26,239 nt of DNA from a virus: the IMG/VR virus record IMGVR_UViG_3300010155_000083, positions 1-26,239 of that record, one strand, 5' to 3'. The position numbers and the translations under genes were made by a program. The notes beneath the pieces were generated by a model that made no database searches, was not told the origin of the DNA, and was given only the letters and a program-made list of their open reading frames with translations. Positions 8,025 through 15,356 of this stretch are shown here, piece by piece (positions within the stretch are counted from its first letter, which is position 1; each line of letters starts with the position of its first letter).

Positions 8025-9368
8025 ATGGGACAATTAGATTTTAATTGGGGAAGGTATAAAGGTATACTTGGTAATGTCGGTATGGACTGGCTAACCAATA
8101 CTGCTTATGCTTTTACTCCATATAAGGATCCTCAAAAGGAAGGTGTTTTGCAAACAGATATTGCTAAAGATACTTCCCAGGATATTACTAAAAAAACCAA
8201 AGAACACGTAGGAAAAGTTACATATGAGAAAGTATTACAAACAAATGATAGAGAATGGATGGTAACTGATGCCTTTAAAACTTTTTATAATGGTATAAAT
8301 AAACTTAAAATTACTCCAGATAAATACTGGTGGCATTATCTTATAACCAAGATGAATAATCATCTTATGAAATTAGTTACTAAAGATAACAAGGGATATA
8401 GTTATATAGCTATGAGGGCTATTATGGAAAGAGTTATTAAGCTTCTCAATGATATGCCAGCTGATCAACAGAAAGAAATGATAGATAAGGCAAATGAAGC
8501 TATTGCTAATGATAAAACTCCTGATCTGGGAGCTATGGAAAGAGCTATTCAATTGGGATTAAATAAAGCAAGAAAGGATATTAAGAATGCAGAAGAGAAT
8601 TTTGGTAAAAATGCAGGGAAAGGATTAAAAGATGATCTTGATTTATGTGATATAGCTATAGACCCTAAAGTTTCTAAAGCTTTATCTGTAAATAAACATG
8701 AGATTAACAAGTTTGTTAAGCATGTTGCAGATCGTGCGATAGAAGCCACATATGGCGTACCAGAAGTCGTAGAGGAAAGTTTCTTTGATTCTGATACAGC
8801 TGATGTAGATGATATTATAAATATGGAAGACTTTTCACATGCGGCATTACTTTCTGATGTCAATATTAGAAAAAAGAAATATGCTATCAATTTTGATATA
8901 TATCTAGATGATTCTGGTTCTATGAACAGTACTATTAATATAGGAGGCAAATATATAAAAATGAGTACCTTAGCAAGGATATTAGGACTTAAGTTACATA
9001 TTATGGGACTAGTTAGAGATATATACTTATTCTCCAATGGTTATAAAAAAGTAACTATAGGAGAACTCTTTAAAACACGGTTTGGAGGAGGAACTGATAT
9101 AGAAACTTGTATTAAAAATGCAAAAGAATTAAAGAGGGCTTCTATCATTATTACTGATGGATGGGATCGTATTAGCACCTATTATAATAAGTGCTATTTT
9201 GTTGGATTAGGTCTTAGGCAAACTTCTGGAGACTTTGCTCGCTATGCAGAAACAGGAAAGTATCATTTTTATGATGATGGTAAATTCCTTGAAAGTACAG
9301 TCAAAGAAGAGGATGGATATAACAATCAAAAATATAAAGTTGTTGTAGCAAAAGAAAGAAAGAAATAA
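8025..9368 (+). CDS. VWA-domain protein, partner of the MoxR ATPase
   Basis: The 447-residue product has a complete MIDAS metal site in its C-terminal half: DIYLDDSGSM (residues 291-300, Asp295-x-Ser297-x-Ser299), FGGGTDIE (Thr357) and IIITDGWD (Asp378). The N-terminal ~280 residues are helical and charged, without a clear family. VWA proteins act as adaptors for MoxR ATPases (known pairs include RavA-ViaA, NorQ-NorD and CbbQ-CbbO), and this gene is next to a MoxR gene. The start at 8025 was chosen because an upstream in-frame ATG at 7899 lies inside the MoxR gene and would make the protein read through the terminator hairpin. The 8025 ATG follows an A-rich leader typical of this phage and begins a sensible protein (MGQLDFNW). 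Confidence 0.85.
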   Translation: MGQLDFNWGRYKGILGNVGMDWLTNTAYAFTPYKDPQKEGVLQTDIAKDTSQDITKKTKEHVGKVTYEKVLQTNDREWMVTDAFKTFYNGINKLKITPDKYWWHYLITKMNNHLMKLVTKDNKGYSYIAMRAIMERVIKLLNDMPADQQKEMIDKANEAIANDKTPDLGAMERAIQLGLNKARKDIKNAEENFGKNAGKGLKDDLDLCDIAIDPKVSKALSVNKHEINKFVKHVADRAIEATYGVPEVVEESFFDSDTADVDDIINMEDFSHAALLSDVNIRKKKYAINFDIYLDDSGSMNSTINIGGKYIKMSTLARILGLKLHIMGLVRDIYLFSNGYKKVTIGELFKTRFGGGTDIETCIKNAKELKRASIIITDGWDRISTYYNKCYFVGLGLRQTSGDFARYAETGKYHFYDDGKFLESTVKEEDGYNNQKYKVVVAKERKK

Positions 9369-9392
9369 GAGACCTATAAAATAAAACCAATC

Positions 9393-9596
9393 ATGAGTAA
9401 TAATAAAGTAATTAAAGTTGTCGTCAGAAACGGAGTAGTAACAATAGCGGATACAATTCCTAAAGGTGTCATAGTCATAATAGTTGACTATGACACCGAA
9501 GGACGGAATGAAACTGATACTATTCAAAAAGACGACGAAGGAAAAGAGTATATAGTGAGTATTTATGATAATAACCATAAATATAAACAGCTCTAA
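9393..9596 (+). CDS. Small uncharacterised protein
   Basis: A 67-residue protein, not recognised. The first 35 residues look like three short beta strands (VIKVVVRNGVVTIAD, GVIVIIVDYD), followed by an acidic linker and a basic C-terminus. It contains no Cys and no membrane helix. It lies 24 bases after the VWA stop with no terminator between them, so it is probably on the same transcript. Its start is preceded by the AAAACCAA box shared with two neighbours. A perfect 12-bp inverted repeat lies inside the coding sequence across the GVIVIIVDYDT codons. Confidence 0.65.
   Translation: MSNNKVIKVVVRNGVVTIADTIPKGVIVIIVDYDTEGRNETDTIQKDDEGKEYIVSIYDNNHKYKQL
9465..9497. repeat. Perfect 12-bp inverted repeat inside the 67-residue gene
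   Basis: GGTGTCATAGTC (9465-9476) and GACTATGACACC (9486-9497) are exact reverse complements around a 9-base spacer, ATAATAGTT. There is no U-tract, so it is not a standard terminator. It could be an operator, an mRNA structure that controls translation, or a coding coincidence. Confidence 0.9.
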
Positions 9597-9620
9597 TTTT
9601 GTAACATAAATTTATTAAAA

Positions 9621-9647
9621 ATGGCAATTAAAAAACCAAAAATATGA
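9621..9647 (+). CDS. Possible 8-codon leader ORF overlapping the next start
   Basis: ATG at 9621 reads MAIKKPKI then TGA, and that TGA overlaps the ATG of the following gene (ATGA at 9644-9647). The arrangement would allow translation coupling or re-initiation. It is too short to judge as a protein. The AAAACCAA box lies within it. Confidence 0.25.
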   Translation: MAIKKPKI

Positions 9648-9841
9648 CTGGATATGAAAGAACAATGCATGAAGCATACATCCCAGATATTGTAAGGTCT
9701 CTAAGATCAATTGCAGAATCTTTAAAGAAACTAGTTGATATACATGAGGTTATAATTTCTGATCCAGAAGATGAAACAGAACATATTACTGAAGCATACC
9801 CAGGAGCTGGATATGGTTATATTCCTAGAAAAAAAGATTAA
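9644..9841 (+). CDS. Small acidic uncharacterised protein
   Basis: A 65-residue protein, not recognised. The first ~37 residues form a probable amphipathic helix (AYIPDIVRSLRSIAESLKKL), followed by an acidic segment (SDPEDETEH) and a Gly/Tyr/Pro tail (YPGAGYGYIPRKKD). There is no Cys, signal peptide or membrane segment. It ends 15 bases before a strong terminator and is the last gene of the MoxR-VWA-side unit. The N-terminal helix could mediate dimerisation, but no function can be assigned. Confidence 0.65.
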   Translation: MTGYERTMHEAYIPDIVRSLRSIAESLKKLVDIHEVIISDPEDETEHITEAYPGAGYGYIPRKKD

Positions 9842-9855
9842 GTGTTTTTCATGGT

Positions 9856-9894
9856 AAAAGGGCTCTACAAGGTTGTAGGGTCCTTTTTTTTATT
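9856..9894 (+). terminator. Rho-independent terminator before the ligase gene
   Basis: The left arm 9856-9870 (AAAAGGGCTCTACAA) pairs with 9873-9887 over up to 15 bp with two G-T wobbles, and continues into a run of eight or more T. This is the longest hairpin in the + strand module. Confidence 0.88.
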
Positions 9895-9910
9895 TATTAA
9901 AACGTAAAAG

Positions 9911-10978
9911 ATGAATTATAGTAAAACTATATATAAAATAGATTCTAAAGGTAAAGCTAGATTTCTGCATGTATATGCTGAAGGATCTTGGCTAATACAA
10001 GAATCTGGACAGGTGGGTACTGAGAATGTTTTAATACATCGCAGTGAGTGTACACCAAAGAATGTTGGTAGATCAAATGCTACTACAGCGGAAGAGCAGG
10101 CTGTGTCTGAAGCAGAGAGTAAAATAGAAACTAAAATGAGTACAGGTTACTTTGATTCTATAGAAGCTGCTGAAAAAACTACTGTTCTATTGCCTATGTT
10201 GGCAAAGAGTTATGATAAAGAAGCGTATAAAGTAGAATATCCATGCTATGTACAACCTAAATTAGATGGGATGAGAGCATTAGGTTATTCTGATAAGCTA
10301 ATATCTAGAAAAGGTAAAGAGATTTTAAATATGGATCATATACTTGAAGAATTGGCTAAAGTAAAGTTGAAAGCACCATTAGATGGTGAATTATATGCTC
10401 ATGGAAAGAGTTTTCAAGAGAATATGCGACTCATTAAAAAGTATAGACCTGGAGAAACAGAAGAAGTAAAATATCATGTATATGATTATGCTGATCCTGA
10501 TATGTCCTTTGAAGGAAGATTAATAACAATAACTAATCTAGAAGCAATGTTTGGTCCTTTTAAACATATTAAGATCGTTCCAACTTTAGATATTGATAAT
10601 GAAGAAGATCTTAAGAAATTTCATTCTACTGCCTTAAGAGAAGGATATGAAGGATCAATTCTAAGATGGGGTGAAGCAGGTTATAAGTCTAAGAGTAGAA
10701 GCAGTAACTTACTGAAGTATAAAGACTTTCAAGATCTGTCTTGTAAGATTGTAAATGTAGAAAGTATGTTAAAAAGACCTGAGCATGGACAGTTTATATG
10801 TGAATATAAAGGATCAACTTTTGGATGCGGCATGAAGTTTTCTCACGAAGAGAGAAAAAATATATTAGAGAATGCAACTGATTACATTGGCAAAACTGCT
10901 GAAATCAGATTCTTTGAATATAGTGAAGATGGTATACCCAGATTCCCTGTATGTGTAGGAATAAGATTAGATAAATAA
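9911..10978 (+). CDS. ATP-dependent DNA ligase with N-terminal WGR-like domain
   Basis: A 355-residue nick-sealing ligase. The adenylation core is complete: motif I KLDGMR (117-122, catalytic Lys117), motif Ia SRKGKE (132-137), motif III LDGELYAHG (157-165), VYDYADPD (190-197), motif IV EGSIL (247-251) and motif V LLKYKDF (267-273). Residues ~275-355 would be the OB domain. The first ~85 residues (RFLHVYAEGSWLIQESGQVG and following) resemble a WGR domain, the nucleic-acid-end-sensing module of PARPs and some ligases, although the W-G-R signature itself is not intact. It would join Okazaki fragments during phage replication. The gene is the last on the + strand, between two strong terminators, so it is probably transcribed from its own start just upstream. 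Confidence 0.9.
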   Translation: MNYSKTIYKIDSKGKARFLHVYAEGSWLIQESGQVGTENVLIHRSECTPKNVGRSNATTAEEQAVSEAESKIETKMSTGYFDSIEAAEKTTVLLPMLAKSYDKEAYKVEYPCYVQPKLDGMRALGYSDKLISRKGKEILNMDHILEELAKVKLKAPLDGELYAHGKSFQENMRLIKKYRPGETEEVKYHVYDYADPDMSFEGRLITITNLEAMFGPFKHIKIVPTLDIDNEEDLKKFHSTALREGYEGSILRWGEAGYKSKSRSSNLLKYKDFQDLSCKIVNVESMLKRPEHGQFICEYKGSTFGCGMKFSHEERKNILENATDYIGKTAEIRFFEYSEDGIPRFPVCVGIRLDK

Positions 10979-10981
10979 TTT

Positions 10982-11016
10982 AAAAGAGTAAGACGCAAGT
11001 CTTGCTCTTTTTTTTA
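10982..11016 (+). terminator. Strong terminator after ligase at the convergent junction
   Basis: A 13-bp stem, 10982-10994 (AAAAGAGTAAGAC) with 10999-11011 (GTCTTGCTCTTTT), one T-G pair, GCAA tetraloop of the GNRA class, then a T-run to about 11016. On the minus strand the same stem is followed by CTCTTTTAAATT, so it may act in both directions. Confidence 0.9.
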
Positions 11017-11028
11017 CCCACGGATTTG

Positions 11029-11069
11029 CATCGCCTGTCAATTTTTGACATCGCTTGTCAAATTTTGAC
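11029..11069. repeat. Two 21-bp direct repeats, each with an internal palindrome
   Basis: Bases 11029-11049 and 11049-11069 agree at 19 of 21 positions (differences at the 7th and 14th bases) with a 20-bp period, close to two helical turns. Each begins CATCGC and contains a palindrome: TGTCAA-TTT-TTGACA at 11036-11050 and GTCAAA-T-TTTGAC at 11057-11069. The spacing and internal symmetry look like tandem binding sites for a dimeric protein, such as an operator or replication iterons. Confidence 0.85.
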
Positions 11070-11115
11070 GTGTGCAAATAGATTGCACACCCAAATTGCA
11101 ATGAGCTTTGCAATT
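11070..11115. repeat. Two perfect 8-bp inverted repeats next to the direct repeats
   Basis: GTGTGCAA (11070-11077) pairs with TTGCACAC (11083-11090) around ATAGA. AATTGCAA (11094-11101) pairs with TTGCAATT (11108-11115) around TGAGCT. The second abuts the stop codon of the minus-strand membrane-protein gene. Neither has a U-tract on either strand. With the two upstream palindromes they make four consecutive hairpins in about 80 bases. Confidence 0.85.
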
Positions 11116-11368
11116 ACCGTTTTTTACTCCTTCGTTGGCCCATATCATAGCTATTTTCACAGCTTCTTAGGTGGTCTTCGTATCTATCTCTGCACTTAGT
11201 TTCTTCTTTCTTTAGCTCTTTAATGGTTTGTCTTTGCTCATTTATTTGTGTTTCATAAGAACCCTGTACATCCCAATATAGATATCCAACTGCTACTAAA
11301 GCTATAAACAACATAGCTACAATAGGGTTTTTAGAAAATTCTTTAAATACTGTTAATTGTTTTTGCAT
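11114..11368 (-). CDS. Small single-pass membrane protein, spanin-like topology
   Basis: An 84-residue protein. Residues ~15-33 (NPIVAMLFIALVAVGYLYW) form one membrane helix, preceded by a short basic N-terminus and followed by a charged, probably coiled-coil region (SYETQINEQRQTIKELKKEE) with two Cys residues and a basic end (GQRRSKKR). The expected topology is N-terminus inside. An inner-membrane spanin (Rz-like) or a small virion/entry protein would have this layout. No overlapping Rz1-type lipoprotein frame was identified, so the spanin idea is weak. It lies 118 bases downstream of the 1,289-residue gene on the same strand and is the last gene of the minus-strand unit. Confidence 0.65.
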   Translation of the reverse strand: MQKQLTVFKEFSKNPIVAMLFIALVAVGYLYWDVQGSYETQINEQRQTIKELKKEETKCRDRYEDHLRSCENSYDMGQRRSKKR

Positions 11369-11486
11369 TTGTCTCTAATTTTAATTTGCATCCTACATAT
11401 CTTAATATTAATCTCTACATTTTTTCTTTGCCATGCATATAGACAAGAAGCTTTTTGCAATTGCTTTATTAACTTTTCCAAATACA
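11369..11486 (-). other. Intergenic gap with a possible 8-codon ORF
   Basis: This 118-base gap separates the giant-gene pair from the membrane-protein gene. No convincing terminator is visible. On the minus strand an ATG at 11434 reads MAKKKCRD followed by TAA (11408-11434), probably chance. ATTTGCATC at 11384-11392 repeats a string found at 11024-11032, so the two copies flank the membrane-protein gene. Confidence 0.4.
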
Positions 11487-14400
11487 CTACTTGTAATAAT
11501 AATTAACTATATCAGATAAATATTTGTGCCTTTCTGTATGTTTCCAAAAAGGAATAACATCCATCATACTTTTTGTGATCTTATAGTTTCCTTTTCTGGA
11601 TCCAGATTCATATTTCTCAAATTCACCAGTATTCCATAGAACATCTTCACTCAATTGAAATATTAACTTCTGAATTCTTTCTATCATAGTTATACTAGCC
11701 ATAGGAGACTGTAATATTCTCATAGCTTCAGTAATACTAACATAAGCAGCTAATTCTGTATATAGTCTGTTAGCTTGAAAACTTAGATAATAAAGATATG
11801 CATTATCATCATCGTCCTCCGCCTTTCCTCGGAAAACTGCTCCCAGAGTAAACATGGCAGCAGCCACACCAAATTCTCCTATAGTTCTTTTTATATTAGC
11901 TCTTTCATGCTTACTAAGTTTAGACCAATCTGCCCTTTGTAAATCTCTTGACATCTTTCCAAGATCTATTACCATAGATTTTAAAAGTCTAGGCAATACT
12001 TTTAAAGTAGTTATATATTGTCCTTCAAACAAAGTATTTGTTCCTGTTCTAAATCTTGTAGTACCTTCCAGGTCTTCAGTTTCTCCTTTTAAATACTTAG
12101 GCATATTTGCAAGAAATCCCATTCCTCCAGTAAATCTTCTTTGAACGGCGGGTGGTAAAAATTTTCTTAACATCAATGCTAAAGCTCCTATAATCAATCT
12201 CTGAAATGGAGGAGAATTTCTTAATGAATATGCTCCATGTAGATCATAGTTTATTTGTTGCATAGCATTTGTTAATTTTATATCAGCATTACGTCTGTGA
12301 TCAACTACTATTGTTTCTCTTTTTGCATTCTTCTTTGTTTGCTTCTCATATCTTAATTTTCCTAGGGCTCCTGAGTCAATATATTTTACATTGGAATCTA
12401 ATACTAATCTATCTCCTTTCTTTATATACGCCTCATCCAAACTCATGGCTTTGCTTCTATCTTTTGTTTTCTCCCCACTCTTTGTTAAATACTCCTCTTT
12501 ATTAGCCATAACCTTTGTCCCATTTAAGATCGAGTACATAGTTAAGTTTTGTACATTATGTTCAGCCATATTATTTAGGAAGTGAGCAGAATTTAAACTA
12601 GCTAATCTTTTCCATCTTGCATTATCTGCATAGTTGTACTGACCATAATTAAAATCGTTTAAAGGATCAAATATTTCATCTAAGAGATTTGTTTTGGATT
12701 TAGGTCTTACTCGTCCAACATCATTAAAAATATGTCCAAGGTCCAGCATATACTTCTTTTCAGCCATTGCTACATCTTTAGCAGTATAATGTTCTCCTCC
12801 CATACCTTCTATCCATGTTAATACCTGAGCTAGATTCCAGTTAGCTTTTGCACTTAACCAGTTTCCTCCTAGGACCACCATTCCTACATATGTCATCCAA
12901 GCATTGACAACCTTCATAAAATTAACACCAAATAATTCTATTCCTGGATCTACTCTTGTAACACCATAAATTCTTTGATCTATAAAATCTATTAATGCAT
13001 CGTAAGCATTAGAATATTCTCCTTGCTTGGTAACTCTTACATCTCCTGTTAACCTTCCTGCTACTAATTCTGACCATCCTTTTGTTTTTGTATGATCTCT
13101 TTTTTTCATATGCCATTTTATCATCTCCAAGTAAGGAAGCAATTGATTTAGATAATGATAATTAGCAGCTGTATTATATACAGCTAATATATTACTCATT
13201 ACTTCAAAAGATTGTGCCTCCCCAGGATCTCCTCTAAAGTGTAAAGGAATATATTGACTTTCTTCCATTTCTGCATTTACAGAAACTTCTAGAGTCTTGT
13301 TATCTTTTTCTTTTATAATCTTATCTACATCTCCTAGTTCTACATCTTCTTCTGTTATACTAAATGTTTCTTTTACTTCTGGTTTAATAACTTTGGTCCA
13401 TAGTTGGCCCCAAGAAAGTGGTATATGAAATCCAAACAAATCAACATAAGAAGTCATTGAATCCCATTTTTCCCAAAATGTTTTTCTCTTACCTCCTAAT
13501 TTATATCCTAATTGATATGAAGCTGGAACTCTTGAATCTGCTATTCTTTTAGTTGATAGAATAGCTTTATAAAATCTATATAAAGGATTTGTTTTATCCT
13601 TCCCTAATGCCTGGAGTTTTTCCCATTGAGGATTTTTATATTTGCTTCTATTCTTTACAGAAGGAATAAATAATCTTAGCTCTTTCTTATCTAATTCTCT
13701 CTCTATTCTTCTTTTTACACTTCTATATCTGGCCCAATCTCCTGTTTTATTCGCTTTCTTTGCTAATGATCCCAAATAAGATTTAACAGTATGCCCTCTT
13801 TCAGATTGAGTTGGAAAATGATCTTGCATAATAGTTTTTAAAACCTCTTGTTCTATTACTATTATATTTCCTTGTTTATCTTTTCTTTCTACTGTATGTA
13901 CAGCATTTTGATATGCTCTATTTTCATTTGTCCAGTCCGTCCAATACTTCAATCCTGCTTTCTCTCCTTGTTCATCTGTGATCTCCTGCTTTTTCTTTAT
14001 AGCTTCTCTCATCTCAGTGTAGAAAGTACTCTTATATTGAGAGGTATAATATCCTGTTTTTTCTCCATCTACTTCTTCTAATAAAAGATCATATAGTTTT
14101 AAAGGATCTTTTGTATCTACACCTTGTTTCTTTTGATATTCCACCATTTCTTCCCAGATCTTGTGGAGCTGGGCCGCTTTAGCTTGAAAATCTAATCTGG
14201 CTCTATCACTCTGAGCATTTACTTCTAAGGCAGTTTGTCTTAATATGAAATCATTAGTTTCTAATGCATTTATCATCCATCTTTGAAGAAAATCTATATC
14301 TCCTTTTACCGATGTTAATTGTTCTTCTAAAAAACTCATAGATTGTTCTAATAACAATCCATCCTTATCTGCATTTCTAACTTGTTCATCAACAAATTCT

Positions 14401-15356
14401 TTTACCTTTTTATCATAGGCTTCTATCTTTTCTCCAGGTTTCCAAGGATTTTTTTCTATATATTCATTTCGCACCTTTTCTCTGTACTCCATTTCTGCCT
14501 GTCTAGAGTTAGGAGCAAATTGTTCAACTATAAATTGTATACTTAAATCTTTGTATCTATTTTCTATTTCTTCTCTTACATCTCTTGCATCTTTAAGTAT
14601 CTGTAAAGGATTAATAATTGTACCATCCTGCATTTCTACCACATCCATTTGAATCCATCCCGATTCTACATCTTTTATTACTTGATCTATATTAGCAAAG
14701 GATTTAGAATATTCATATAACTCTTGAAGCTTCTGAGCAGTAAGCTTTTTACTCATAGCAGCTGTGGGGTCTTTTCTTGCTTTTTCTAATGCTTTTAATT
14801 TATCTAAAGTTGATTCAGTATATTTAAGAGCATTTTGAGCATATTCTAAAAGTCCCATTTTCTCATCTCCATCTCTTAACTTTTCTAATAATTTATTTTT
14901 TACTCCTTCTAGCTCATCACTTAATTTTTCCTTTTCTCTGCTTCGTTTAAAAGCATTTAATTGTAGTTCTATTGCATTTAAAGAAGCTTGTAATGCAGCC
15001 ATACCTCTAGTAAGAACATTCTTTTTTCCTAAATTCTGTCTCTCATTCATCAAGGTATCAAGCTTATTAAATTTCATGACATCTTTATAGAGAGGTTCTC
15101 CATTGACATCTGTTTTTCCTCTATACCCTTCAGGATTATTTTCCTGATCATAAGGACCTTTATAAGGGTCGCCATTTATTTCAATAAAAGGGCCCTTTAC
15201 AGCTGCTACTTTTCTATATAGTAAGTTAGCTTGTTTTTCAGGCATCTTGTTTCGTAATTTAGCATATAGTATACTATCTACTTCAGTTCCATTAGGATCT
15301 AAACGCTTTTTACCGTTTTCTTTTGTAACTTTTACTCTGAATCTACACGCAGTCAT
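11487..15356 (-). CDS. Giant coiled-coil/hydrophobic protein downstream of the RNA polymerase, probable virion or ejected protein
   Basis: 1,289 residues. The first ~110 resemble the N-terminal segment of large phage polyvalent proteins. Residues ~110-460 are long charged helices, likely coiled coil (NAIELQLNAFKRSREKEKL). Later come hydrophobic stretches at ~818-848 (MTYVGMVVLGGNWLSAK), ~1054-1070 (LIIGALALMLRKFLPP) and ~1160-1174 (FGVAAAMFTLGAVF). I see no enzymatic motif. Its ATG overlaps the polymerase stop (TAATG on the minus strand), so the two are translationally coupled. In crAss-like phages large proteins of this kind are encoded beside the virion RNA polymerase and are thought to be packaged and delivered with it. 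A membrane-inserting or tunnel-lining role during genome entry is inferred from the helices and hydrophobic segments. It ends in TAG, the only such stop here, with a TAA 15 bases later in frame. Confidence 0.75.
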   Translation of the reverse strand: MTACRFRVKVTKENGKKRLDPNGTEVDSILYAKLRNKMPEKQANLLYRKVAAVKGPFIEINGDPYKGPYDQENNPEGYRGKTDVNGEPLYKDVMKFNKLDTLMNERQNLGKKNVLTRGMAALQASLNAIELQLNAFKRSREKEKLSDELEGVKNKLLEKLRDGDEKMGLLEYAQNALKYTESTLDKLKALEKARKDPTAAMSKKLTAQKLQELYEYSKSFANIDQVIKDVESGWIQMDVVEMQDGTIINPLQILKDARDVREEIENRYKDLSIQFIVEQFAPNSRQAEMEYREKVRNEYIEKNPWKPGEKIEAYDKKVKEFVDEQVRNADKDGLLLEQSMSFLEEQLTSVKGDIDFLQRWMINALETNDFILRQTALEVNAQSDRARLDFQAKAAQLHKIWEEMVEYQKKQGVDTKDPLKLYDLLLEEVDGEKTGYYTSQYKSTFYTEMREAIKKKQEITDEQGEKAGLKYWTDWTNENRAYQNAVHTVERKDKQGNIIVIEQEVLKTIMQDHFPTQSERGHTVKSYLGSLAKKANKTGDWARYRSVKRRIERELDKKELRLFIPSVKNRSKYKNPQWEKLQALGKDKTNPLYRFYKAILSTKRIADSRVPASYQLGYKLGGKRKTFWEKWDSMTSYVDLFGFHIPLSWGQLWTKVIKPEVKETFSITEEDVELGDVDKIIKEKDNKTLEVSVNAEMEESQYIPLHFRGDPGEAQSFEVMSNILAVYNTAANYHYLNQLLPYLEMIKWHMKKRDHTKTKGWSELVAGRLTGDVRVTKQGEYSNAYDALIDFIDQRIYGVTRVDPGIELFGVNFMKVVNAWMTYVGMVVLGGNWLSAKANWNLAQVLTWIEGMGGEHYTAKDVAMAEKKYMLDLGHIFNDVGRVRPKSKTNLLDEIFDPLNDFNYGQYNYADNARWKRLASLNSAHFLNNMAEHNVQNLTMYSILNGTKVMANKEEYLTKSGEKTKDRSKAMSLDEAYIKKGDRLVLDSNVKYIDSGALGKLRYEKQTKKNAKRETIVVDHRRNADIKLTNAMQQINYDLHGAYSLRNSPPFQRLIIGALALMLRKFLPPAVQRRFTGGMGFLANMPKYLKGETEDLEGTTRFRTGTNTLFEGQYITTLKVLPRLLKSMVIDLGKMSRDLQRADWSKLSKHERANIKRTIGEFGVAAAMFTLGAVFRGKAEDDDDNAYLYYLSFQANRLYTELAAYVSITEAMRILQSPMASITMIERIQKLIFQLSEDVLWNTGEFEKYESGSRKGNYKITKSMMDVIPFWKHTERHKYLSDIVNYYYK

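Noticed and set aside
8549-9037. 162-residue minus-strand frame opposite the VWA gene
   Set aside because: It lies wholly within the VWA gene, whose MIDAS motifs are intact; the antisense frame shows no motif and comes from biased codon use.
9465-9497. The inverted repeat as a CRISPR repeat or transposon end
   Set aside because: There is only one copy, with no spacers, no target duplication and no transposase gene nearby.
11002-11199. Plus-strand 65-residue frame through the junction repeats
   Set aside because: It begins inside the ligase terminator, crosses all four hairpins and overlaps the membrane-protein gene antisense. It has no plausible start region.
11487-11489. The sole TAG stop, as possible evidence for TAG-to-Gln recoding known in some crAss-like phages
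   Set aside because: The giant genes contain no in-frame TAG, TAG read-through would add only six residues before a TAA, and TGA is also used as a normal stop at 6776, so the standard code explains everything.
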